Positions 1-10,110 of a stretch of DNA of 64,000 nucleotides are shown here, piece by piece; within the stretch, counting starts at the first letter, position 1; every line of letters starts with the position of its first letter. The stretch comes from Metridium senile. Lineage: Eukaryota > Cnidaria > Anthozoa > Actiniaria > Metridiidae. The notes below the pieces were generated by a model, which did not search any database, was not told the DNA's origin, and was given only the letters and a program-made list of their open reading frames with translations. The position numbers and the translations under genes are program-made. The stretch covers positions 8,187,961 through 8,251,960 of the forward strand of contig OX459108.1 of the NCBI GenBank assembly GCA_949775045.1, read 5' to 3'.

Positions 1-646
1 TTGAACATAGGCCTTTCATGTCAAAAGTACGTAGTAAACCAAGTCTTTCCCGAATTGGAACAAGTTGGTATGGATATAATCTTACCTTTAAAGCTGTATC
101 CATCGTGTAAGTGATAATGAGCTAAAAACAACATCCACTGAGTTTTTGATAACATTTACTGATGTGGAATTATTGTGATACTAAAGGACCCACAATTATA
201 TAGGTCTTATACTAGCGCTTTTATATGAATTGAAGGAAGCTCTGTGTGTACGTATAATGAGAATGGCTTGGGAAATCAAGGAAATCAAGTAAGGAATAAT
301 TATGTAAAAGTTAGAAATATAAGCCTTAGATCCCATCATAGTTTATAGTAGCGGGGTTAGTAGAGTCGATCTACTTTTATGTGATTTCACGCTGAAGTTA
401 TTCCTTTACTGACATCACTGGATGTATGAGGTTTGCTCACATCGAGACATAAATCTGGCCTACCTTTTCTTCACCAATGCAGCTGCGACACCAAGTATAA
501 ATTTGCTACTGAAACAACAACCACGCTGAGATCTAGAACCGAACTCTGTACTGTATGCTTCATCCGCTCGCAATGTGCAATTTTCCCGCCAAATTACGTC
601 ATGTACAAAGGTCAAGCGTCACGCAACGTACTCTAATCGCAATATT
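1..646. other. no gene recognised
   Basis: AT-rich sequence with only short chance ORFs. A 67-codon open frame at 433-636 shows no recognisable domain. I see no RNA gene or mobile-element signature here. Confidence 0.5.
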
Positions 647-1049
647 TTCGACCTAAAACCCTCAACAGAAGGCTTTTGAAATTCTCAACAAAGTTTTGTG
701 GATTTGATTTGAGTAGATTCAGTCCTAAATAGGATTTTTTTAAAAATTTGATTGACGTACACGTAGTCTTTGCTGAAATTCTGTACGTCAACTGTTAAAT
801 CGGCAAACATTTTCTAAGTGTCACGTCAAATCGCTAGTATGTAGAGCGCCGGAAAAGCTCGGAATGTTCGACCTAAAACCCTCAACAGAAGGCCATTGAA
901 ATTCTAAACAAAGTTTTGTGGATTTAATTTGAGTAGATTCAGTCCTAAATAGGTTTTTTTTTTAATAATTCGATTGACGTACACGTAGTCTTTGCTGAAA
1001 TTCTGTACGTCAACTGTTAAATCGGCAAACATTTTCTAAGTGTCACGTC

Positions 1050-1050
<1 letters not shown>
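647..1050 (+). repeat. tandem duplication, two ~183-bp copies
   Basis: Copies lie at 647-828 and 867-1050. They share long identical stretches beginning ttcgacctaaaaccctcaac and ending gtgtcacgtca, with scattered substitutions and small indels, separated by 38 bp. The LINE tail that follows begins exactly where the second copy ends, so the LINE appears to have inserted at or near the copy boundary. Confidence 0.85.
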
Positions 1051-1109
<59 letters not shown>

Positions 1110-1735
1110 CATTTATATAGCGCCTATCCAATCCTGTCCTAGGCGCTTTACAATTCAATGTACACTCAAAATTAATAAAATTACAGTTATTAGGAAAGGT
1201 AAGTATTTTCAAAAAGATAAGTTTTAAGTTTACGTTTGAAAATGTTGAAAGTTTCACAAGAGTGGATATTGTCAGGCAAAAATCAAAAATAACCCCAATG
1301 TTCCTTGCAGATACGGATGGTTTAACAATATCTTGACCAAAGCAAAGTAGTGGTAAAGACTGCTGTGGGCTGAATTTGGAGTAGAGATAGAGTAGTTCTG
1401 TTTTGTCTGTATTTAGCTTTAATTTGTTTAGGGACATCCATTTGTTAAGTTCGTTTAGACACTTCTCAATTTTAGTAATTGTTGTAGCCATTTGAAAGTC
1501 GTTGTTTGTTGGAAAGGAGATGTATAGCTGTGTATCATCAGCGTAGAGGTGTTATTTCATCTTATGGTATCGTAAAACATCACCTATTGGAGCAGTGTAT
1601 AATAAGTATAACATAGGACCAAGCACTGAGCCTTGCGGTACACCACAACTGAGTACCTCAGGATCTGATTTAGTATTGTTGTTCAAAACAGATTGCGTGC
1701 GGTCAGTGAGATAAGAATGTAACCATTGATAAATG
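1051..1735 (-). mobile_element. 5'-truncated non-LTR retrotransposon, reverse transcriptase fragment
   Basis: Read on the minus strand, the frame shows the classic LINE reverse-transcriptase palm: [14 protein letters not shown], then a single in-frame TAA, then HLYADDTQLYISF, then the thumb-side block LNKWMSLNKLKLNTDKTELL. The YADD catalytic box is intact, but the stop between the two blocks breaks the frame. The upstream two thirds of the RT and any endonuclease are missing. The 3' end carries a short tail (GGATAGGCGCTATATAAATG-like) followed by an (ATT)n tract at 1051-1105, as in CR1/L2-type LINEs. This is a dead copy. Clade assignment is uncertain. Confidence 0.85.
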
Positions 1736-1795
1736 ATAATTGATATTTGATAATTGATATTTGATAATTGATAATTGATAAATTAAAAATAAAGG
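1736..1795. repeat. ATTGATA-type simple repeat
   Basis: Imperfect tandem units of attgata/atttgata immediately beyond the truncated LINE. Short AT-rich low-complexity DNA. Confidence 0.6.
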
Positions 1796-2581
1796 TTTTA
1801 TGCCTAGTCTTAAATTGCTTTATATTGTGACTTTCACGAATAGCCAGGGGAAGGTATTCTGTTAACAAAAATTAAAAGTTCTAATTTCAGTTTTGTTTAT
1901 TTATTTTCAGGTTTTACCGTAGTGTGGCTTAAAGAGAGTTTACTCAATTAGTTTATTGGGATATTGGGGCACGTCAGAAATCCACTGCCAGCCTGTGCAT
2001 ATATATGTTATTTACCGGCTGGGAGGTCCGTATAGTGAAAAACTGCCCGTGGTCTTGGATGTACGGACCGAGGTCTACATAAGATCAGGTCCTGGAAAGT
2101 TGATTAACACAGTCTAACTAGAATAAACTCATGTCTTAATTTACATACCATTTTTCATACTTCTAATTTCTTCCTTCTGTTTATTGATCAGTTCCTTGTA
2201 GTCGATTTGTTTATTTTTCAACATTCTCACTTTAGTTTCAAGCTGACAAAATGTTTGTGAACTTTGGTCTTTAAGTATATTTTTAAAAAAGTTCGAATTA
2301 GTTGAAAAAGCTCTGATTAAATTTATGGTTATATATATATATATAGGTTAATTTTTTTCATTTTTAATATATCTACTAGGCATACTCACTATCTCATGAG
2401 AGCGAATGAGAGGACGAGCAGTTTCTATTGCAGTTTCAGCTATCATTGAGGTATTTTCTTCCTTAAATCGAAAAAAGATTTTCAGTTAAAAGCGAAGGAG
2501 TCATTTTTAAACGAGTAGGAAAGAAAAAACCAAACTCGTCTGACTTTAGTCTCGCTGAGTAATTAGAATGATCTTGTCCTT
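1796..2581. other. no gene recognised
   Basis: AT-rich sequence 3' of the MADF-BESS gene, with a short (TA)n run near 2330-2345. It probably includes the 3' untranslated region of that minus-strand gene. Nothing else is recognisable. Confidence 0.4.
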
Positions 2582-3692
2582 CTATGGCTCGAAACATTCT
2601 TGCAAAATCATCTCATTTAAAATGAAGAAAAATCCAGGAGGATATACCGGCTCAGAATTTGTCTCGCTGTCTAATGTGTCTCCTGGAAAGAGATGCTGGG
2701 CAGGAGTAGATGTCATCCTGAAGGGTTCAAGGGGTAAAGTGACAGATGAAGGCTGGTTAACAGGTGTAGCCATTGCTCTCACTGGTCGATGAGGCTGATT
2801 GGGAGTGAAAGATCGTGGGAATTGATTAAGGGGAGGCATTGTTGCTACAGGGCCCTCAAAATTAGGACAACTGTATTCTGATGCATTTTTAATCATGAAT
2901 TTGTATATTGTTTGGTTTATCTCCATCTTAGCCATTAATCTGTCATGCACAGGTATCTTTTTCAGCTGAGTTCCTATCAATTCTGAAAAAATGGTCTCTT
3001 CATCTTTGTCCTTCTCAGTTTCTTTCTTTTGGCTAATTTTACTTCCAATGCTTTTCATAAGTTCTATACCTGCACTTTCAAAGTCCTCCCTCTTTGACCT
3101 TTTTATGTTTTTTGTTCTCCCTGTGGTCTTGAATTTTACACCTGTGGGTTCACTAATGTCGTCTGAGTCCAAAGAAAAAGGATCAGTCTTATCATGAGCA
3201 GCTTCGTGTACTTCTGTTTCATCAATATCGTTGCATTCCTCAACCATATTGGATGATGAACGACGTGGCTTGATATAGTCGTCCAACCAGGCTAAATATG
3301 AGAACATGTCACTTGTCTCGCTCTTGACCTCGTCGATGCTCTTCATGCCTGTGCCACTCACTTTTGCACTCTTTAATTTCTTTTTATCCCTCAAGTAACG
3401 ATTACGAAGGTTTTTAAACGCATTTTCAGCATCTTTCCCTATCAAAACATTGATGGTTAATTCATGATATTAAAGCTTCGTGTACTAAAGGATGGAAAAA
3501 CACTTCACAACAAAACAAAAACTTTTGCAGTTTACCTGAAGTAAATCCCACCGTGTTGGCAACGTAACTCCATGCCAGATTCTTTTTGTTCCGATCTTTA
3601 AAATCTTTCAAGGATTTATCATAAATAATAGGAAATGCACGTACAGCTTCTGCTAGTTTTTCGTCAATCAGAACACACTCTTCGTCCGCCAT
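2582..3692 (-). CDS. MADF-BESS domain protein, two exons
   Basis: Exon 1 is 3692-3536 and exon 2 is 3438-2582. The donor (TTCAG|GTAAAC) and acceptor (TTGATAG|GG) restore one glycine codon, and the total is 1,014 nt (337 residues). Residues about 10-100 form a MADF domain: LAEAVRAFPIIYDKSLKDFK, then WSYVANTVGFTSG, then NAFKNLRNRYLRDKKKLK, ending in FSYLAWLDDYIKPRR. A BESS-like stretch follows near residues 190-230 (FSELIGTQLKKIPVHDRLMA). The C-terminus is Pro/Thr-rich. Such proteins are nuclear DNA-binding regulators, and related Myb/SANT proteins also serve as accessory factors of Harbinger transposons. No DDE transposase accompanies this one. The frame is intact, so it may be a host gene or a recently domesticated transposon protein. 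Confidence 0.8.
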
Positions 3693-3787
3693 TTTGTTTT
3701 CCACGGTAAGCCTGGTACCCAGTGTTCTGCGATTGGTTGAATACATAACGCTTGTGTTTGTGCTTATGTTTCTCCTATTTTCACTTG

Positions 3788-3925
3788 GCATAAGCAGACA
3801 TAAGCATAAGAAAAACGAACATGTTCGTTTTCTTGTGCTTGTGCTTATGCTTACGCTTATGCTTATGTTGGCGCTGTCCTCACTAGCTTTTGCTTGTGCT
3901 TGTGCTTGTGCTTATGCCTATTGAA
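3788..3925. repeat. GCTTAT/GCTTGT hexamer repeat with palindrome
   Basis: Runs of gcttat, gcttgt and their complements flank a perfect 16-bp palindrome AACGAACATGTTCGTT (3814-3829). The whole block folds as an imperfect hairpin with arms of about 33 bp. It lies about 100 bp upstream of the MADF-BESS start codon, so it sits in the presumed promoter. It could be a pair of transposon ends meeting head to head. Confidence 0.6.
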
Positions 3926-3957
3926 AACCAGCCTTGAGTGAGCGAGTGAGCGAGTGA

Positions 3958-4355
3958 CACTTCCGGTTCAAAAGCCCCATCCCAATAACTCGAGGATCTA
4001 CGACTTAAAAACGACGGGTATTCGCCAAAAATATCAATGATTTTTTAGAGGCAGCATTTGGTGAGGCCGGTCCACGTCCACCGCCAGTCTGTTTTATTGC
4101 TTTCTTGATTTGGCAGTGCTCTTTTTTTGCATTGCCTAAAATTCCTCGTCATTTGTCCTTGATCTCTTGGGTTGACCTTTGACAAACCCCCAAAGCATTG
4201 ACTTTTCTAGTTATCTCTTGCCAGCCTTCTGTTTTTTTCTTGTTCGTTATAACTGAGGATACCTTATTTCTTATAACTTCGATATTTTTCTCTGCCTCTT
4301 CTAGTAAAAGTGTAGTTTCAGAGGCAGTAAAATTTGCCTTACGATTTCTTTTCAC
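3958..4355 (-). pseudogene. Myb/SANT-like DNA-binding protein, broken
   Basis: The minus frame starting at 4355 reads KRKANFTASETTLLLEEAEK-like sequence (here KRNRKANFT...) and WQEITRKVNALGV, then ends QRSTQEIKDK followed by TGA. After the stop the same frame continues with RGILGNAKKEHCQIKKAIKQ and TGGGRGP, which is the expected continuation of a Myb/SANT-like domain. The stop therefore replaces the conserved tryptophan of the KDKW motif (TGG to TGA). A one-base shift near 4030 is needed to continue into DIFGEYPSFL. Proteins of this family are encoded by PIF/Harbinger transposons or derived from them. Two lesions make this a pseudogene. Confidence 0.75.
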
Positions 4356-4435
4356 GTCCGCAATTTTGTTGCAATGATACGAAGTTACCTAGCAACGCAA
4401 AGCCATTTGAATGTCATTTCGCTCCTAATCATTTA

Positions 4436-4583
4436 ACCAGTGGATAGTTATCCGACATTCTATTCAACCTTCGTGCAACAGGTTTTTATCCAGTGGATAA
4501 CTATTCGCTGAATAGCGATTTTATCTGCTGGATAGCGCCTATCCGGTGGATAGCTTATTCGAGCTTCGTACAACCAGGCCCTT
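4436..4583. mobile_element. Harbinger-like terminal region with repeated tatcc..ggata motifs
   Basis: Several copies of a tatccaGTGGATA-type inverted motif are packed here, ending with gcttcgtacaaccaggccc. Read from the right this gives GGGCCTGGTTGTACGAAGC, a terminus typical of PIF/Harbinger elements and their MITEs. It lies just upstream of the broken Myb/SANT gene, which fits one decayed Harbinger copy. The opposite end was not identified. Confidence 0.5.
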
Positions 4584-4879
4584 TATTCTTTTTTCCCTCG
4601 AACTCTGAAGAATGGAACTCATTTTCAGATCATCTGACGACATTGTGACAAAACCTAGTCAAGGTAGCTTTTGAAAAAGCATTAGATAATGCTTTGCAAA
4701 CTGAACGTTGCAACTGACTTTTTTTTATTAGTAATATACAAATTAGGTAATACCTAATAGCAGAGCTCCCAGTTTAATTTTTTCTTACAACATCAATATG
4801 TGCATGTAAATACCACTTATTAGATATTTTCTTGGGTATTACGGGCTGATATTTTACGAGTTGCTTACGTATTTTGCCG

Positions 4880-5424
4880 AGCCTCTGGGCAATAAGGACA
4901 TTGAGTGGGTATCAGTCTATCAAAGAGTGTATAGCTTACAAATAATTTTAGATTAAGAGAATTCCAATATAAGATACTGAATAAGTGTTTATTCTTAAAT
5001 ATCAAGTTATATAAATTTAAAATAGTGGACTCGCCTTGTTGCACATTTTGTAAAACATCAAACGAATCTATGGAACATTTTTTTGTCGAATGTGTAAAAT
5101 CAAAGGACCTATACTTTAACATTAACCAATGGCTAAGCAGCGCAAATGTAAAGTTAATACCAGAGCTAAGTTTTAAAAATGTTCTCATTAATAGGGAGTT
5201 CTGAAGACACTATGGAAGGTTTCTTATTTTTACTATACAAATATGTACTTTATAATTGCAAACAAAAACAGTTACTACCTGTCATTAAATATTATCAAAT
5301 AATTCTAATAGACTATGAAAAAATCGAATACATAATTGCAAAAAATAACAACAAGCTATACACTCATTTGAAAAAATATGAGAACATCCAAAGCTTAATT
5401 CATAATTTAGTCAATATAATTTAA
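4880..5424 (+). pseudogene. LINE ORF2 C-terminal fragment, Tx1/L1-like, frameshifted
   Basis: The plus frame gives FRLREFQYKILNKCLFLNIK followed by a zinc-knuckle block CCTFCKTSNESMEHFFVEC (C-x2-C-x7-H-x4-C), the reverse-transcriptase zinc-binding region found at the C-terminus of Tx1/L1-type ORF2. A stop after about NREF then forces a change of frame into 5205-5424 (FLLYKYVLYNCKQKQLLP), the usual C-terminal tail of the same family. The polymerase is absent, so the copy is 5' truncated and dead. Confidence 0.7.
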
Positions 5425-6282
5425 TAACGAATTAGCCAAAAAAACGTTATATTTAATTTATGTATTATTAGTATAGTGTTGTATATCGTTATACTTTTTC
5501 AGTCTTTTGTAATTGTGTTTATGTGAGTGTAAAAAACTATCAAAAAATATATAAAATATATATAAAAAACTGTTAATTGTTTATTGTAATTTCTATAGCA
5601 TCTTTAATCGAAAAATATAACTTTTCGAAGATTCAGCGCGCGGAGAGAGAATCAAATCAAAGCCCTGGAAAAGCCAGTAAAATGTAAGATATTTCTCGCA
5701 CTCTTTTTGATTGACATAATGTCAAAAACCTCATTGGCTATCGAAGTAGATGACGCCATCATGTAACGCAACGCACAAAAGGAAAGTTTGTCATTTACAC
5801 GGGGCTGAGATTTCTCATTGAAAAAAGTCCCATAAAAGCATGTTAATGGACAATTCATGAATGGAAATTGATTTAATGTAAGTAAAAAATTGTAATAAAT
5901 CTCACTGCCTTTTCTTAGGTTGGTTATCGTTTTCATTCTATGCACTTTTTCATCTTTTTCTCAAATTTTCAACTGTCACTTCAGTCAATAGTTTTGTTCA
6001 GACAAAAAAGTGTTTAGAAATGTTTTTGATGGAAAATACCATTCCCAAACGATAGTGTGAATAGCCTTATTATTATCCCTTTTATTTTTAAGTCATTAAG
6101 CTTATTTTGCTTTTGATAACGCCTTGAAAAAGTGCTGTGGCGGAACAGTCGTTTTACGGCCGCTTTTTACCTTCTTTTATTTTCCAAAGTTAGTTAGGAT
6201 TCCGGATAGAAAAGGTTAAACCTTTTCATCGTATTAGATTTACTAAAAAGTATTCATGGCAAATCTTCAAAACAAAACAAAG
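5425..6282. other. no gene recognised
   Basis: AT-rich DNA with short open frames that match nothing I know. No repeat structure was seen. Confidence 0.4.
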
Positions 6283-6605
6283 TTCTTTTGAAATGGAATT
6301 AAAAGCCTCAAGAATTATAAGTTCTACCAACACAAGATCGATTTTAAAAGACAAGGATTTTAAAACAAGGTATTTTATTATGAAAAACTGTGTGTAAAAC
6401 ATCATTTTGTTCTGTAAAAAAAACTTTAACGACTTTGAAGTAAAAACTTCTAAAAAAGCTCGTTTTGTAAGCATAAAATAGTCAATATTGCTAAATAAAA
6501 AAAAAGTTTTCAACCAATTTTAAATTATGTTTGTATTTCGATTCATCTTTGATGTTTTCCGTTGATGAGGTTAAAGTACATAAATAAACAACTTTTTCAA
6601 TCGAA
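6283..6605. repeat. dispersed repeat, copy 1 of 2
   Basis: This ~320-bp AT-rich block resembles 15784-16105 in the same orientation. Shared landmarks in order are ttctaccaacacaa, gtaaaacat, aagctngttt, caaccaattttaaattatgt and gatgaggtt. Divergence is substantial. No coding capacity was seen. It is probably an old dispersed element. Confidence 0.65.
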
Positions 6606-7158
6606 AAAAAGGCTACGAAAAGTACAATTTACATATGCACAAAGGATTTTAAACCTTTTCTCTTTTGTTTCTATAATAATACAGAGAAAGGATTTTCGCT
6701 TTTTGAACCTTAATTATATTAATTAAGTTTTTAGGTGTTTTTTTTTTTCACGCTCGTTATATCAAACAGTTTTTCAGTATTAAAATACTGTCTCTCAAAA
6801 ACTTGAAACAAAAATTAAACTTGAACTTACTTTAGCGGTGATTGTATTTTCCTGAGGTTTTGTACTCTTCAATGACGTCGACATTGATCATATTTTGACG
6901 AATAAATGTATGTACTTGAATTTTGATTGATTAAACATTGTTCATAGTTTAACTGCCAAGCTTGAAAATCCTGCTATAAACTGTGCTAAGACAGTTTTCA
7001 TATCAAACAAAGTCGCTTCTTTATCATTTTTTTAAAAAATTGCTGTAGTGTTTTAATATACTTCCACGGAGGTATCTAGAAATACGTTTTCTTGATCTTT
7101 TGGAATCAGTCTTTTGCTTTTCTTTAGTATAATTTCTTCGTTTTTGTGACCTTCAAGG

Positions 7159-7609
7159 TTATGTTCTTCTTCGGTCAAAAATCTCTTTATGTTCCTCGAA
7201 ATTCATCTTTCTCCGTTGATATTTTGTATTAATGAAAGCTCTGTTTTCCTCGGAAAAGTTTTCTCTCGAAACCCTTTTTCTTTGGCGTTCATTTTCTCTG
7301 TTTTTCGTCTGACAAGTTTTGTGTACAATCTCGTTTTCTTTCTCTTTGAAGCCTGCGCTGTTCCTCATTGAAACTCCTTCGCCGTTCTCTTTCTCTTTCT
7401 TGTCTTCTTGTCTTTTCCTCTTCTGTTAACTGTCTTTTTCCCTTATTATTTTCGTTTTCTTTTGGCATTTTTTTAAATTGAAGAAAGCTTAAGTAAAAGC
7501 GATAAAAAAAGTTGATAAAACGTCGAGAAAAGCGAGACAAAAGTTTTCTCAGGGAAGGATATTTTGACGCGCGCGCCCTCTTCAATTCCCGCCATAAATA
7601 AGTAGCCAA
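7159..7609 (-). pseudogene. Arg/Glu/Lys-rich protein fragment, frameshifted
   Basis: Two overlapping minus frames (7609-7289 and 7368-7159) together describe a very charged sequence: MPKENENNKGKRQLTEEEKT, then RRQERERERRRSFNEEQRRL, continuing after a frameshift. Such repeated arginine-rich N-terminal regions occur in some invertebrate Helitron-type proteins, but no helicase or Rep domain is present. I do not recognise the family with confidence, and it may be a chance charged frame. Confidence 0.3.
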
Positions 7610-8903
7610 TCAGAATCGCGATGTACATTGACGGACGGACAGAATAGGGCTACCTGTGTCGGTCGACGAAAAATCAACTAGATGGGTTACCGTTTTTTCT
7701 AAAGTATGGTGGTCTGCTGGCGCGGGCCTTCGTCTCGTGCGGAGCTCCGCTATTATAGTATTGTTTTTCACGTACATTTTAAGATACCCTTAAAGTTTTT
7801 CTTATAGAAAGAGACGGAAGAAGACATTGGCTGTATTTAACTTGGGCAACGAAAATTTGCAAATTGTGCGTCATTAATTAGACGGACAAAACAATGGAAT
7901 TTTTGCTCAAGTCGAAATTTGCGTCAAAATTAACAGCGAGATGCTATTCTATTTAAATAAAGAAATTTTATTATTTTACCAAGTCATATTCAAGACACAA
8001 GACGCGTTATTTAGAAACTAAAAGACCAACACAACACACAAAGAAACTAGTTTGCTAAACATTTTATTGCTGTACCAGCTAAAAATTAAAACACATGACG
8101 CAGGAACTGTTTGATTCAAAACAGTTAGCACATTGAATTTTTATTTCTATTTGCGGACACTTAAAGTATATTATATTTTTTATTTTTCATTGGTTGAATT
8201 GTAATGGTAGTGATGTAGTTTGGCTCAGTCCCCAGCCGTGGTGGCTTCGTGCGCCCGCAATACTCCGCCCCTTTATATGATCAGTTACTGATTGGATGAG
8301 GAAGTTTACAGCAATCAGTTCTGGTGAATTTATCGATGAGAAACTGCCTGTATTCGTCTCAAAATGCCCTTCACGAGAAATAGAACATACCCATATACAT
8401 TCCTCAAAGTCCTTGATATGCTTAAAATATGTTATAGCAGTTCATGGTAGAGTTATAACACAATTTCAACGTTTAACAATTATAGCAACGTCTTTTAGAT
8501 CACGGTTTTCATATCCACTTCGTTTACCCGCCATTTTTAATTCTTCTTGATCCCGCTACAAAATAAGTCAGCTTTGTGTACTTAAATTTCAGTAATTCAA
8601 CCAATCCTGAACGAGTACCCTAGGGTCAATGTACGGCGAAACTGACGCATGCGCGACCTTTCTGGCCAATCAGCATCCCATTTCCCAGTTTATATTTGGA
8701 CCAAATCCTAGTCAAAAATCACATAATCACATCGGTTTTGCTCAAGTTTTCAATCCCATTCCCATTTTCTATTGTTCTTTTATTTGTAAATCTCGGTCCC
8801 ATTGCATTCAATCGCATTTTCCCAGTTAAAAATAAGGCCAATCCCAGCTCCCATTTTACCCCTTCAGGAACCTCTTGTTTTGGCATTCCATAAAGAATTT
8901 ATT
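7610..8903. other. no gene recognised
   Basis: Only short ORFs without recognisable domains. Near 8690-8870 the sequence is loosely repetitive for cccat/tccca. Confidence 0.4.
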
Positions 8904-9309
8904 TCACTTTTCTATGTCTCCAGAATCAATAGATTGTTTAGGTTTAGGTTTTACATTCATTTGTTTTGTGAACAACTTTGCTTTGGCTTCAAACACTTGC
9001 TTCTGACAAGAAGTCGCTATCTTGTAGAATATTGACATCTCGGCTAAGTGGAGCCGATGTTGGCGATGTATGACTGCTCTTATCCCTGCCAGGGCACTTG
9101 GAATAAGAGGCTGGCCTTCTGTTTTGACCTCAGCGCAAAATTTCGTAAAACTTCTATTCGTTGAGTTCTTTTGAAGCAATGGTTTTCAAGTCACCACCGA
9201 TTTTTCGCTTCTCACTCCATTTGTAAAACCTCATCTCGTCAAGCTGCTCCTGGCCTAAGTCAGAACTTTGGCTACTCATTTCTAGCTCGAAATTTGGATA
9301 ATCTGCCAT
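8904..9309 (-). pseudogene. Crypton/KIAA1958-type tyrosine recombinase, N-terminal half, frameshifted
   Basis: Starting at 9309, the minus strand reads MADYPNFELEMSSQSSDLGQ and then KTIASKELNE before a stop. A shifted frame (9179-8904) continues with FTKFCAEVKTEGQPLIPSAL, AGIRAVIHRQ, VFEAKAKLFTKQ and QSIDSGDIEK. This order matches the SAM-like N-terminal core-binding half of the DUF3504/KIAA1958-like recombinase family derived from Crypton transposons. It stops before the catalytic domain. The matching C-terminal half of the same family lies at 50480-51180. This copy is inactive. Confidence 0.6.
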
Positions 9310-9397
9310 ATTAAAACGGAATTTTGACAATAAGATGCTGGAGTAGGAGGAGTAGGAGTAGGCCTGGATCGAGTAAAAATATCCAGCGATAACTACT

Positions 9398-9660
9398 GCG
9401 GTCAAACGACCACGCATGTGCTAAAGTAAGATGTAAAAGAAGTGAAATGATCCATGACACAAATCTGACATTCGTACGGACTCTATAAAAGACTGGAGTT
9501 TCATCGCTTTTTTCTGAAAAAATATAAATAAAATTACAAAAGTGTAAATTAGTGGTAGCTTCACAATATAACAAAGGTTATGTACACGACAATTCAAGCT
9601 TTTATATTCTTATATATCGACTTCAAACTATGCAAACACTTTAATAATGGCAAATTTACT
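9398..9660 (+). mobile_element. truncated copy of the GCGGTCAAACGAC MITE
   Basis: It shares gcggtcaaacgac..acgcatg and attacaaaagtgta..ggtagcttcacaatataac with the complete element at 10357-10648, in the same orientation. The right terminal repeat is not recognisable here. Confidence 0.55.
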
Positions 9661-9802
9661 GTTGTGACAATTTTGCCACTAATGCATCATATGACCGCTG
9701 TGTTCCAGCGATAATTATACTTGTTTATGACTAGCCATTCAAGTAAAAAAAAATGGTTTGCTTTATCACTGAGAAAACTACGCAAAAACACTGAAAATGT
9801 TA

Positions 9803-10110
9803 TAGAGTGCAGACACTATGTCCGTGAAATATCATGTTGTATTCTTAATATCTATTATTTGTACAAGTAATATAATTAATATTTTCAAATGAGTAGAAAA
9901 TTGTACAAACAATAGACATTAAGAATACAACAATATAACGTATTTTCAAGTAATGAAATCATTAAAGTCATTGTCCATGGTCCAAGTCTATTGTGTATTT
10001 CTATTAACAATGTTCTGGTTGAGTGATAGTGACAAATTGTTACTATAATTAACAACTAGGTAGCAACAAATAAATTTGGTGATATTTCACGGACATAGTG
10101 TTTGACTCTA
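9803..10110. mobile_element. MITE of the TAGAG..CACTA family
   Basis: Terminal inverted repeats run from TAGAGTGCAGACACTATG at 9803 to the complementary end finishing GACTCTA at 10110, continuing inward as cgtgaaatatca on both sides. Internal arms (tgtattcttaat.. and ..attaagaataca) fold as well. The outermost TA on each side is probably the target duplication. The right-hand TA is also part of the stop codon of the SLC22-like gene. Confidence 0.85.
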
